The notes below the pieces were generated by a model. The model did no database searches, was not told the DNA's origin, and saw only the letters and a program-made list of their open reading frames with translations. A program made the position numbers and the translations under genes. DNA of 64,000 nucleotides, from assembly GCA_040755835.1 (NCBI GenBank), contig JBFMAB010000044.1, positions 1 to 64,000 on the forward strand, written 5' to 3'. The stretch comes from JADLDB01 sp040755835 (GTDB lineage: Bacteria; Myxococcota; Myxococcia; Myxococcales; Myxococcaceae). This document shows, piece by piece, positions 16,596 through 24,934 of this stretch (within the stretch, counting starts at the first letter, position 1; the number at the start of each line of letters is the position of its first letter).

Positions 16596-17420
16596 TCAGC
16601 CCTCCGCGGTGATGCGCGCGACCTCGTCGTCGGCGAGGCCGAACGTCGCCTGCAGCAGCTCGAGCGCCCGCAGCGCGTCCTTCGACGGCGGGCCCTCGGC
16701 GTAGGCGACGCGCACCGCCAGCTTGAAGGCGCGGCTGCGTTGGCTCTTCGTCGTCAGGCCGCGGGCCAGCACCGTGAGGCGCTGCGGCAGGCCCTCGACG
16801 GCCAGGTTCTGCACGGCGTCGCGCAGGTAGCGGTCGGCGGACTCGAGCGACACGTCCTTGAAGACGGGGTCGCCGGCGAGCTCCTCCAGCATGCGGCGCA
16901 GCTCGCCGGGCTGCACCTCGCCGTCGGCGGCGGACACCAGCACCATCGTCTCGGCGTACAGCCGCTCGAGCGGCTCGCCCAGCGCCTCCGCGAGCGACGC
17001 GCCGGACTCGACGGTCTCGAACACGCGCGACACCTCTTCCTCGGAGATGCCGAGCGCCCGCTGCATCGTCTTGAGCAGCCCCAGCTCGTCCTCGAGCGCC
17101 TGCCGGTCGGCCAGCACCACGCTGGTGGCGAGCCCGAAGGCGAGCAGGCGGTTGCGGTGGTCCGGCAGGCGGGCGCGCAGTCCGTGGAGAATGTCTTCCA
17201 GCGCGCGGGCCGACGCCAGGCGGCGGGCCGACGCCTCCACCAGCCCCGACAGCTCGGCGGCGTGCACGCCTTCGAACTCCGGGCGCTCGATGACGCGCTG
17301 GATGACGGTCTGCACCTCCACCGGGCGCAGCTGTCCGTCGGCGCTGGCGGCGAGGATCATCGCGTCGATGAGGGCGGCGTTGCGATCGCGGCGGGCCTGC
17401 TCGATGGCGTCACGCGGCAT
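16596..17420 (-). CDS. TerB-like double-domain protein
   Basis: The 274-residue helical protein has two TerB-like units. The first starts with LIDAMILAASADGQLRPVE (about 17-75) and the second with YAETMVLVSAADGEVQPGE (about 157-215); both carry the A-A-DG-x-x-E core of the family. TerB-like domains occur in tellurite-resistance and membrane-stress proteins and bind metal ions through acidic loops. The gene overlaps the end of ttcA by 11 bp and is followed 3 bp later by the PhnD-like gene, so all three are probably cotranscribed. Confidence 0.8.
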   Translation of the reverse strand: MPRDAIEQARRDRNAALIDAMILAASADGQLRPVEVQTVIQRVIERPEFEGVHAAELSGLVEASARRLASARALEDILHGLRARLPDHRNRLLAFGLATSVVLADRQALEDELGLLKTMQRALGISEEEVSRVFETVESGASLAEALGEPLERLYAETMVLVSAADGEVQPGELRRMLEELAGDPVFKDVSLESADRYLRDAVQNLAVEGLPQRLTVLARGLTTKSQRSRAFKLAVRVAYAEGPPSKDALRALELLQATFGLADDEVARITAEG

Positions 17421-18273
17421 GGCTGGACTCCTTGGGTGGTGAGGGGACCAGCGCCTCGGGCGCGGCCTCGACGGGCGCGCGCGGCGCGTCTTCGGTGGCG
17501 ACGGTGAAGAGCTTCTGGTCGAGCAGGTGCGACACGTGGAGGTTCCCCATCGCCGACAGCAGCGAGTTGCGGAGGTTGGGGATTTCCTTCGACAGCTCGT
17601 CGACGAGCCGCTTCACCCGCGCGCGCTTCAGGTTCTCCTGCGAGCCGCAGAGGTCGCAGGGGATGATGGGGAAGCCCATGGCCTCCGCGAACGGGACGAT
17701 GTCGGCCTCGGGCACGTACACCATCGGGCGGATGACGACGTTGCGCCCGTCGTTGGACACGAGCTTCGGCGGCATCGTCGCGGTGGTGCCGGCGAAGAAC
17801 TGGTTGAGCAGGAGCGTGTGAATGAGGTCGTCGCGGTGGTGGCCGAGCGCGATCTTGTTGCACCCCAGCTCGACGGCCGCGTTGTAGAGGATGCCACGGC
17901 GCAGGCGGCTGCACAGGCTGCACTGCGTCTGCCCCGGCTTCAGCTTGTCGAGGACGATGGAGTACGTGTCCTCTTTCAGCATCCGGTACGCGTAGCCGTT
18001 GGCCTTGAGCCAGCCCTCGAGGAGGTGGCCGGGGTAGCCGGGGTGCCCCTGGTCGAGGTTGACGGCGATGAGCTCGAACTTCACCGGCGCCCGCTTCTGC
18101 AGCGCGCGGAGGCAGTGGAGGAGCGTGTACGAGTCCTTCCCGCCCGACACCGCCACCATCACGCGATCGCCGTCGGCGATGAGGTCGAAGTCGTGAATGG
18201 CCTTGCCGACGTGCGACAAGAGGCCCCTCTCGAGCTTCGCCAGCTGCTCGCCCTGGATGGCCGCGTGAGACAC
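17410..18273 (-). CDS. ttcA: tRNA 2-thiocytidine synthetase
   Basis: The product has 287 residues. The PP-loop SGGKDS (43-48) binds ATP. C118 and C121 (CSLC), together with C206 or C209 (PCDLCG), fit the iron-sulfur cluster site of TtcA. TtcA adds sulfur to cytidine 32 of certain tRNAs. The C-terminal 40 residues are a low-complexity tail (APRAPVEAAPEALVP). The start is GTG 18271-18273, preceded by GGGGGGAG at good spacing; the longer frame to 18330 was rejected for that reason. It heads the ttcA-terB-PhnD-like operon. Confidence 0.9.
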   Translation of the reverse strand: MSHAAIQGEQLAKLERGLLSHVGKAIHDFDLIADGDRVMVAVSGGKDSYTLLHCLRALQKRAPVKFELIAVNLDQGHPGYPGHLLEGWLKANGYAYRMLKEDTYSIVLDKLKPGQTQCSLCSRLRRGILYNAAVELGCNKIALGHHRDDLIHTLLLNQFFAGTTATMPPKLVSNDGRNVVIRPMVYVPEADIVPFAEAMGFPIIPCDLCGSQENLKRARVKRLVDELSKEIPNLRNSLLSAMGNLHVSHLLDQKLFTVATEDAPRAPVEAAPEALVPSPPKESSHAA

Positions 18274-18515
18274 GAGTGACTCCCCCCCGGCGACCCCTCC
18301 CGACCGCCGGGTGCGCGGCCTATAGCCCACACTTCGGGGGATTTGGCTAGGGCCATCGCGTCCGGGGAGCGCGCCCGAGCGACCCCCTGCACCCCACGTC
18401 CTCTTCGGCCTCCTGAGCGAGCCGTGCGACAGCCCACCGAACGGGCCCGCCGCGCGCGTGCACCGGAAACCGGATTGCGGCGTCGGCGCCCGGAGTTTCT
18501 GGTACTCACGGCGCC

Positions 18516-19667
18516 GTGCCGATTCCTTCCAGAGCCAACGACATCGTCACGCCCGAGGCGCTCGCGCAGCTCGCCACCGCACTTGAGGGAGTGCGCGAGC
18601 TCGCCGTCGACGTCGAGGCCGACGCGATGCACCACTTCCGCGCGCGGCTGTGCTTCGTGCAACTCGGCACCGACACCGACATCTTCCTCGTCGACACGCT
18701 GGTGGACGGCCTCTCGCCCGCCGCGCTGTCGTCGATGTTCGCGGACGCCACCGTCACCAAGTTCTTCCACGCGGCGCAGGGCGACCTGCAGTACCTCGCC
18801 GAGGCCGGCGTGCGAGTGAAGGGGCTGTTCGACACCCACCGCGCGGCGACGCTGCTGGGCTGGCCGAAGGTGGGCCTCGCCGACCTGGTGAAGGAGCACC
18901 TCGGCGCGACGTTGCAGAAGGAGCACCAGCAGTCGGACTTCTCGATTCGCCCGCTGCCGCCGGAGCTGCGGGCGTACATCGCCGACGACGTGCGCTACCT
19001 CGTCGACGTCGGCCGGCTGGTGCGCGAGGCGTGCCTGAAGGCGGACATCCTCGAGGAGGTGCTGCTCGACTGCGACCGCCTGTGCGACGACGCGGCGGCG
19101 CGTCCGGACCCGGCGGCGGCCTTCAACGTGAAGTTGCCGAAGCAGGGCCTGTCGGCGGAGCAGGTGCGGCTCGGCCAGCACCTCGCGCGCGAGCTGCACT
19201 TGAAGCGCCTCGCCTGGGCCGAGGCCGAGGACGTGCCGATGGGCCGCGTGCTGTCGAACATGGCCATCGCCTCCATCGCGGCGAAGCCGCCGGCCAGCCT
19301 GAAGGAACTCGCGCGGTGCCAGGGCGTGCGCGGCGGCTTCGTTCGGCAGTACGGCGAGGCGGTGATGGCGCTCATCGCCGAGCTTCAGCAACGCGCGGCG
19401 GGAGGTGGCCTCGAGGACCTCGAGAAGAGGACGCCGAAGGATCCGCGGAAGAAGAAGCGCGAAGAGGCGCTGCTCGAGTGGCGGAAGGCGGCGGCGACGG
19501 AGCGCAAGGTGACGCCGTCGGTGGTGCTGCCCAACGCGCTCGTCGAGGCCGTCGCCGCGGCCGCGCCGGCCACCCTGGAGGAACTGCGCGCGGTGCCGTA
19601 CTTCGGCGAGAAGCGCCTCCTGCGCCACGGCGAGTCGATGCTCGCCGCGCTCGCGCCATACCTCTAA
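18516..19667 (+). CDS. rnd: Ribonuclease D
   Basis: The product has 383 residues with the DEDDy exonuclease residues: DVEAD near residue 31 (Asp and Glu), HAAQGDLQYL (Asp) and YIADDVRYLVDV (Tyr and Asp). HRDC-type helical domains follow in the C-terminal half (about 205-285 and 310-380). RNase D trims 3' ends of tRNA precursors and other small RNAs. It starts at GTG 18516. The AEC transporter gene begins 12 bp after its TAA. Confidence 0.9.
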   Translation: MPIPSRANDIVTPEALAQLATALEGVRELAVDVEADAMHHFRARLCFVQLGTDTDIFLVDTLVDGLSPAALSSMFADATVTKFFHAAQGDLQYLAEAGVRVKGLFDTHRAATLLGWPKVGLADLVKEHLGATLQKEHQQSDFSIRPLPPELRAYIADDVRYLVDVGRLVREACLKADILEEVLLDCDRLCDDAAARPDPAAAFNVKLPKQGLSAEQVRLGQHLARELHLKRLAWAEAEDVPMGRVLSNMAIASIAAKPPASLKELARCQGVRGGFVRQYGEAVMALIAELQQRAAGGGLEDLEKRTPKDPRKKKREEALLEWRKAAATERKVTPSVVLPNALVEAVAAAAPATLEELRAVPYFGEKRLLRHGESMLAALAPYL

Positions 19668-19679
19668 GAGAGGCGCGCC

Positions 19680-20571
19680 GTGGCCGTCCTCGTCCTTCTC
19701 CTGCTGTGCCTGGGGCTGGGCGCGCTGGCGCGGCGCACGGGGAAGCTGCCGGCGGACTCGCACCGCGCGCTCAACGCGTGGGTGCTGAACGTCTCGCTGC
19801 CGGCGGTGGTGCTGCGCAGCGTGCACGCGGTGCCGCTGTCGACGCGGCTCATCGCGCCGGTGCTGGGCATGTGGCTCACCTTCGCGCTCGCGGGCGCGGC
19901 GGCGGTGGCGGCGGTTCGGCGGGGCGCGCCCCGCGGCGTGGCGGGCGCGCTGGCGCTGTGCGCGGGCCTGGCGAACACCTCCTTCGTCGGGCTGCCGCTC
20001 ATCGAGGCGCTCGGCGGCGCGGCGGCGACGGGGCCGGCGGTGGTGGTGGACCAGCTGGGCAGCTTCTTCGCGCTGGCGTTGGGCGCGGTGCCGCTGGCGG
20101 CGTGGCTGGCCGGCGGCCTTCGTGCTGCGGCGCGCGGTGCTCTTTCCGCCGTTCCTCGCGCTGGTGGTGGCGTTGGCGCTCAAGCCCGTCGCGCTGCCCG
20201 CGATGGTGGACGTGGTGCTGGCGCGGCTGGGCGACATGCTGAGCCCGCTGGCGCTGGCGAGCGTCGGTTGGCAGCTGGAGCCGTCGGCGCTGAAAGGGCG
20301 CGCCAGGCCGGTGGCGGTCGGCCTCGCCTACAAGCTGCTGCTCGCGCCGGCGGTGATGCTGGCGCTCGTGTGGCTGACCGCGCCGTCGCACGGCCTCGAG
20401 GAGCGCGTGGCGATCGCGCAGGCGGCGATGGCGCCGATGGTGACGGGCGGGGTGCTGGCGGCGGAGTACGAATTGGAGCCGAAGCTGGCGGCGGGCCTCA
20501 TCGCCGTCGGCGTGCCGCTGTCGCTGGCCACGGTGCCCGCGTGGTGGTGGCTGCTGGGCCAGCTCGGCTGA
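19680..20571 (+). pseudogene. AEC (auxin efflux carrier) family transporter, frameshifted
   Basis: The first part (GTG 19680 to about 20120) encodes five membrane helices typical of AEC permeases, including LNAWVLNVSLPAVVLRSV and ANTSFVGLPLIEALGG. The second part continues one frame over from about 20115 (FVLRRAVLFPPFLALVVAL) to 20571 and includes the second inverted half ending in VPLSLATVPAWWWLL. Together they make a full-length ~297-residue carrier of the type that exports organic acids or related anions. A single base difference near 20110-20130 breaks it. Because both halves keep normal codon use, a recent mutation or a sequencing error is likely. Confidence 0.8.
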
Positions 20572-20583
20572 CGAGCTCCCGCT

Positions 20584-20606
20584 CCCCTCAAGAACAGGGG
20601 TTTCGT
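20584..20606 (+). terminator. Candidate terminator after the AEC gene
   Basis: CCCCT (20584-20588) pairs with AGGGG (20596-20600) around a 7-base loop and is followed by TTTCGT. It sits 12 bp after the stop of the transporter gene. The stem and T run are short, so strength is uncertain. Confidence 0.5.
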
Positions 20607-20619
20607 CAGGCTTGTGGCC

Positions 20620-20640
20620 GCGAGGACGTCCCGTCCTTGC
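20620..20640. repeat. Nine-base-pair hairpin
   Basis: GCGAGGACG (20620-20628) can pair with CGTCCTTGC (20632-20640) with one G-T wobble and a 3-base loop. It lies between the terminator and the tRNA-like element; its role is unknown. Confidence 0.5.
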
Positions 20641-20670
20641 GCCCGCCCGGCCGACGAGGCCCCACACGCT

Positions 20671-20717
20671 CCGGTCATCGGTCTTCCAAACCGACGAGGT
20701 TCAAATCCTCTCCCGCG
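20671..20717 (+). other. tRNA-like 3' half (glycine-type anticodon)
   Basis: A 5-bp stem TCGGT/ACCGA (20678-20682 and 20690-20694) encloses the loop CTTCCAA with TCC in the anticodon position. It is followed by a T-arm-like GAGG-TTCAAAT-CCTC and TCCCGCG. Upstream DNA cannot form the matching acceptor 5' strand or a D arm, so this is not a complete tRNA. It may be a tRNA remnant, for example an old attachment site, or a chance resemblance. Confidence 0.4.
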
Positions 20718-20776
20718 CCTGAATCGGCGCACCAACGATGTGGCTTCGGCACTCGGGCGGGCGCGCAGTTCTCCTG

Positions 20777-21733
20777 CTACAGGAAGCGGCGCGACCGCTC
20801 GTCGATGCGGTCCAACTCGCGCTTCGACAGCGACAGCCGCATCGCGCCGACGTTCTCCTCGACGTGGCTCGCCTTCGTCGCCCCGGGGATGGCCACGACG
20901 ATGTCTCCGTGGAAGCTCACGAGCCACGCGAGCGCCACCTGCGACGGCGTCGCGCCGTGCGCCTTCGCGATCGCCTCCAGCTCCTCGATGAGCGGCCGGC
21001 TCTTCTCCAGGTTCCGGAACGCGGGCATCCACTTGCGCAGACCGATGCGCTCGAGCAGCGAGGGGTCGCGGTGGAACTTGCCGGACAACAGGCCCTGCTC
21101 GAGCGGCGAGTACGCGATGACGGTGACACCGAGCTCCTTCGACGCGGCCAGCACCCCGTTCGACTCGATGCGGCGGTCGAGCAGGCTGTACTTCACCTGG
21201 TTCGACGCGAGCGGCAGGCCGCGCTGCTGCAACGCCGCGTGCGCGCGCCGGACGCGCTTCTCGCCGAAGTTCGAGACGCCGACGAAGCGGATCTGCTTTG
21301 CGGCGACGAGGTCGGCCATGGCGTTCATCTCGGCCTCGACGCTGGAGAATCCGAGCGGCTGGTGCACCTGGTGCAAGTCGATGGGGAAGGGCGCGAGCTT
21401 CTCGATTCGCGTGCCGATGGTGGTGCGGATGGAGCCGGCGAAGCGCGGCGTGGGCAGCCACTTGGTCGCGACGAAGACGTCGCCGGGCTGCTTCCCAGCG
21501 GCCAGCAGCGCGCGCGCGAGCGCCTGCTCCGAGCGCCCCTTGCCGTAGGCCTCGGCGGTGTCGAACCAGGTGATTCCGCCCGCGAGCGACTTCGCGACGA
21601 TTTCGTTCACCAGCTCCGTCGGCAGCGCCGGCCAGAAACCGCCGACCAGCCCGAAGCCCTCGGAGAACTGCCAGCAGCCCAGCCCGATGGAAGACAGCTC
21701 TGCGTCCGTGTGGCCCAGCCGGCGATTCGTCAT
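20777..21733 (-). CDS. Aldo/keto reductase
   Basis: The product has 318 residues with a complete AKR barrel. The catalytic set is visible as WFDTAEAYG (Asp and Tyr), ATKWL (Lys) and DLHQVHQ (His). NADPH-binding residues lie in the C-terminal region (VVAIPGATKASHVEENVGA). The IPGATKASHVEEN motif is typical of AKR families that reduce small aldehydes. The substrate is not predictable from sequence. No operon partners are evident. Confidence 0.9.
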   Translation of the reverse strand: MTNRRLGHTDAELSSIGLGCWQFSEGFGLVGGFWPALPTELVNEIVAKSLAGGITWFDTAEAYGKGRSEQALARALLAAGKQPGDVFVATKWLPTPRFAGSIRTTIGTRIEKLAPFPIDLHQVHQPLGFSSVEAEMNAMADLVAAKQIRFVGVSNFGEKRVRRAHAALQQRGLPLASNQVKYSLLDRRIESNGVLAASKELGVTVIAYSPLEQGLLSGKFHRDPSLLERIGLRKWMPAFRNLEKSRPLIEELEAIAKAHGATPSQVALAWLVSFHGDIVVAIPGATKASHVEENVGAMRLSLSKRELDRIDERSRRFL

Positions 21734-22033
21734 GCGGCGCTTCTAGCGCGTGCCGTTGAGACACGCCGCAGCCGTGCGCGGCTGCCGATTCGTCAGCCGG
21801 GGACACCGTCCTCCGCGCGCGCCACGACCGCGCGCTGTGCCGCGTGCCCTTCGTGGGTGGTGGAACGCATGGCCGGCGTGGCGCGCGGACCGCTGCGGGT
21901 GTCGCTGCGGCTGCCGGGCTGACTCCCGCGCAACCGTTGCGCCGCGTCGACAGTGAACCGGAAAGAGCTGAACACGGCTGCTCCCGTGGCGTACGGTCTG
22001 TCCGAGCCGCTCACTTCTCGAGAGGACATTGTC
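21734..22033. other. 300-bp intergenic stretch
   Basis: This DNA separates the aldo/keto reductase start from the small lipoprotein gene, so it should hold divergent promoters. No convincing -35/-10 pair, palindrome or short gene was recognised. AGAGGAC just before 22034 is the lipoprotein ribosome site. Confidence 0.5.
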
Positions 22034-22477
22034 ATGCCTCGCTTTCTCTTCGTGGCCTTCCTCGCGCACGTCTCCTTCGGCTGCACCGTCGTTCTCCAGG
22101 GCACCCAGCCCACCGTGGAGACGGGACCGGCGATTCCGGCCGGGCTGACGGCGTCCGGCCCGATGCGCTGCGAAGGGAATCAGGAGCTGAGCCTCGTCAA
22201 CGCGTACATCGCGGGCCCGGGGCCGGCCGTCGTGGTCTCCGGCAACTGTCTGCTGACCGTCGAGAACACGACCCTCGACGTCAGCGGCGTGGCGATCCAG
22301 GTGGAGGACAACGGCCAGCTGACGCTCCGCAACAGCCGCGTCAGCGGCGCTGGCGGCTCGTACGCGCTCAGCGGCAACGGCTCGTTGCACGCGTCGGGCA
22401 CCGTCTTCGTGGGTCGCCGCTCCGCCACGGAGAACGGCGAGTTCACCGACGAGGGTGGCAACAGCTTCAACGACTGA
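22034..22477 (+). CDS. Small lipoprotein with beta-helix-like repeats
   Basis: The product has 147 residues. The signal peptide MPRFLFVAFLAHVSFGC ends in a lipobox-type Cys at residue 17. The mature part shows repeating short strands (LLTVENTTLDVSG, GQLTLRNSRVSG, GSLHASGTVF) like a right-handed beta helix. The role is unknown; a surface or periplasmic protein is likely. The start was placed at ATG 22034 because AGAGGAC precedes it and the signal peptide begins there. The UPF0489 gene starts 9 bp downstream. Confidence 0.75.
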   Translation: MPRFLFVAFLAHVSFGCTVVLQGTQPTVETGPAIPAGLTASGPMRCEGNQELSLVNAYIAGPGPAVVVSGNCLLTVENTTLDVSGVAIQVEDNGQLTLRNSRVSGAGGSYALSGNGSLHASGTVFVGRRSATENGEFTDEGGNSFND

Positions 22478-22485
22478 GGCGTCGC

Positions 22486-23223
22486 GTGCCTGTCCCCGCC
22501 GGCGTCATCGAGCTGTCGCTCCGGGGCCGCGGCCCGTCGCGGGCCTTCGTCTTCGATCCGCACCGCCTGGCGCTGCCGTGCTGGGCGCTCGCGGCCGCAG
22601 GCCGACCCGCGCTCGTCGTCTCCTTGGACCGCCACTTCGACACCGTGCCGCCGGAGGCGCCGCCGTCGCCCGGCTGGAGCGTCGCCCAGTACGACGAGCA
22701 CGCGCGCACGAAGCTGAGCCCGCGCAACACCGACCACCTCCTCGCGGCGATGGAGGCCGGCCTCGCCACCGACGCCATCCTCTTCGCGCGCGCGCACCCG
22801 CTGGGCAGCGTCGAACGCAGCTGGACCGACTCGCGCGGCGGCGTGCACGAGCTGCTCGCCAGCCCGCTCGTCGACACCGTCGCCGCCGACTACGGCACCG
22901 CGCGGGCCAGCCCCGAGGGGCAGCGCGCGAAGGCGCTCCTCGAGCGCGCCGAGGTGGTGCTCCTCGACGTCGACCTCGACTGCTTCACTTCGCCGTCCGA
23001 CGCGGACCCGACGACGGTGCTGCCCTGGCCGGAGGACGTCATCGCCTCGCACGTGCTGCCGCGCGGCAGCGAGGCCTACTGGGACGCGGTGCTGGCGAAG
23101 TGCGTCGCGCTCACCTTCGCGCGCGAGCCCGGCCACTGCGGCGGCCTGGTGGCGTCGGGCCGGCTCTTCGAGGCCGCGGCGCGCGTGGTTTTCGAGCGGC
23201 TCTTGCGCGCCGATGTCCCCTAA
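22486..23223 (+). CDS. UPF0489 (C5orf22-like) protein
   Basis: The 245-residue cytoplasmic protein begins with VIELSLRGRG and has LVVSLDRHFD and VVLLDVDLDCFTSP as key motifs, which recall the metal-binding D-x-D of arginase/deacetylase-fold proteins. These features match the UPF0489 family, whose biochemical function is not known to me. The start is GTG 22486 with GAGG 9 bp upstream, right after the lipoprotein gene. Its stop overlaps the stop of the convergent gene by 4 bp. Confidence 0.75.
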   Translation: MPVPAGVIELSLRGRGPSRAFVFDPHRLALPCWALAAAGRPALVVSLDRHFDTVPPEAPPSPGWSVAQYDEHARTKLSPRNTDHLLAAMEAGLATDAILFARAHPLGSVERSWTDSRGGVHELLASPLVDTVAADYGTARASPEGQRAKALLERAEVVLLDVDLDCFTSPSDADPTTVLPWPEDVIASHVLPRGSEAYWDAVLAKCVALTFAREPGHCGGLVASGRLFEAAARVVFERLLRADVP

Positions 23224-24224
23224 ACGTGCGCCCTCGGCGCGTTGGGGTGCCGCTCCAGCAGCGTGCGCAGCATCGGCATGCGCTTCACCAGATCCTGCCG
23301 GAGCAGGTGCGCGATGAGCTGCGGCGGCGCCGCGCTCCAACGCGCGAGGTTCTGGATGAAGAGGTTCGAGCCGTAGGTGCGCGCGCACAGCAGCGCCGTC
23401 GTCCTGGAGTCGATGGGCAGGCCCACGAGCGCGGCGAGGCAGCGCCCCTCCGTGTTCAGGATGAGCTCGGCCTTCTCCTCGGACGGACCCGTCGAGAAGC
23501 GCGCGCGCAGAACCTCGCGCGCCACCCGCCGCGTCTGCTCCGGCACCTCGCGGCTGATGACGGTCTTGTGCTGCTCGAGCAGCCGCTTGCCGCTCCACAG
23601 GCGCCGGTAGAGCGACTGCGGCAGCTGCGGGTTGTGCAAGAGGCCGCGCCGCACGCCCGCGTCTGCGGCGAAGGCGGCCTTCGCGGCGAGTGCCTCGAGG
23701 CCCACCGGGTTGCGGTGGTGCTTCGCCACGAGGCGCGCCTGGGTCAGCCCGGTGTTCGGGTTCTCGAGGAGCGCCTGGATGACGGTCGGGAGCGGGTCGA
23801 AGCACAGCGCCGAGAGGACCGGCTCGACGGCATTTTGTGCGCGGACGCGGCGCTCGTCGGCCGTCAGGTGGTGCAGCGTCGTCTCGAAGAGCTGGCGGTA
23901 GGTGCCGGGCTCGGGCTCGTCGGCGGCCGCGTCGTCGGGCTCCTCCACGGCCTCTGCCGGCGCGTCCGGGGCGTCGGCCGCCTCGGCCGACGGTGGCGCT
24001 TCCACGGCCTCGGCCGGCGCAGGGTCGGTGCGGGCCTCGAGCGCGCCCGCCGCGACCAATTCCCTGAGCAGCGTCTCGACACGCACGGCCGGCAGCCCCG
24101 TGCCCTGGGCGATGGTGGCCACGTCCGCCACGCCGTCGACGCGCGACAAGACGAAGCCGTGCAGCGGCGACAACGGCAGCTGCCGGACGTCGACTCCGGG
24201 CGTGAGTCGTGGCTTCCAGGCCAT
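23220..24224 (-). CDS. Conserved-looking protein with winged-helix start and helical repeats; function unknown
   Basis: The product has 334 residues. Residues about 1-65 (LHGFVLSRVDGVADVATIAQGTG, VRVETLLRELVAAGAL) look like a winged-helix-type domain. A Pro/Ala/Glu linker spans about 66-105. The C-terminal 220 residues are helical repeats containing LLENPNTGLTQARLVAKHH and LLHNPQLPQSLYRRL, a HEAT-like arrangement. No enzyme motif or membrane segment is visible. I do not recognise the family. It is probably a cytoplasmic regulator or scaffold typical of the lineage. Confidence 0.7.
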   Translation of the reverse strand: MAWKPRLTPGVDVRQLPLSPLHGFVLSRVDGVADVATIAQGTGLPAVRVETLLRELVAAGALEARTDPAPAEAVEAPPSAEAADAPDAPAEAVEEPDDAAADEPEPGTYRQLFETTLHHLTADERRVRAQNAVEPVLSALCFDPLPTVIQALLENPNTGLTQARLVAKHHRNPVGLEALAAKAAFAADAGVRRGLLHNPQLPQSLYRRLWSGKRLLEQHKTVISREVPEQTRRVAREVLRARFSTGPSEEKAELILNTEGRCLAALVGLPIDSRTTALLCARTYGSNLFIQNLARWSAAPPQLIAHLLRQDLVKRMPMLRTLLERHPNAPRAHV

Positions 24225-24309
24225 GGGAGTGCTCGCGCCGGAAGCCTAACCTGAACCAACCGGTGAGGTGGCGAGCGGGCCGCCGGAAAGCCGGCGACCG
24301 CGCGGACAA

Positions 24310-24360
24310 CATCCAGTTGCGCAAAAGAGGCACGCCATGCCTTCCCTGCGCAACTGGATG
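24310..24360. repeat. Nested hairpin with a perfect 14-bp outer stem
   Basis: CATCCAGTTGCGCA (24310-24323) is perfectly repeated in inverted orientation at 24347-24360. Inside it, AGGCA-CGCCA-TGCCT forms a second stem. The element starts 2 bp after the decayed dehydrogenase stop (minus strand) and lacks a following T run. It could be a terminator, an mRNA-stabilising structure or a small palindromic repeat element. Confidence 0.85.
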
Positions 24361-24362
24361 CG

Positions 24363-24882
24363 TCAGCCCGAGGCCGGAATCGTCTCCACCGACAGCGCCG
24401 CGAGGTCCTTCTCGCCGTGGCCCTTCGCGAGCAGCGCGTCCACGCGCGCGCCACGCCCGTCCAGCGTCGCGAGCGAAGAGCCCCCGCCGTCTGCTGCATG
24501 AGGCGCACGTCCTTGCGGGCCATGGTCAGCCCGAAGGACGCGGGCTCGCAGTCACCCTTCGCTCTGCGCGCGCCGCGGCCTGTGAGGATGGCGGCCAGCG
24601 GGAAGGCGTTGAGCAACTTCACGACGTCCTCCGGCGCGAGGCCCGCCGCCGGCGCCAGGGCGAGCGCGTCGGCCAGCACGCCTGTCAGCCCGATGATCAT
24701 CGCGTTGCCGATGAGCTTGTGGGTGCACGGCGCGCGGACGTCCGTGCCCATCAGCACCAGCTCGCCCGTCATCTGCTTCAGCGCGGGCGCGAGCCGCTCC
24801 ACCAGCGCGGGCGCGCCGGCGCTCAGCATGCGGCCCCGCGCTTGCCCAGCAGTTCCGTTCCCAACCACGCGATGGTCGCCAT
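24363..24882 (-). pseudogene. 3-hydroxyisobutyrate dehydrogenase family remnant
   Basis: The start encodes MATIAWLGTELLGKRG, the beginning of an NAD-binding Rossmann fold. The frame then jumps directly into the C-terminal domain (SAGAPALVERLAPALKQM, THKLIGNAMIIGLTG, LTMARKDVRLM). Roughly 110 residues of the nucleotide-binding domain are therefore missing. A second frameshift in a run of five Gs near 24485 moves the end (SLATLDGRGARVDALLAKGH) into another frame, stopping at 24363-24365. The intact family oxidises beta-hydroxyacids with NAD(P). With two independent lesions this is best called a pseudogene. Confidence 0.8.
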
Positions 24883-24934
24883 CACGCGGCATGGTGTTCG
24901 CCGCGCCGGCGCCTCGCGATGAAAACGAGTCAGC

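Noticed and set aside
20652..20717. Complete tRNA-Gly gene
   Set aside because: No 5' acceptor strand or D arm can be formed upstream of the anticodon arm.
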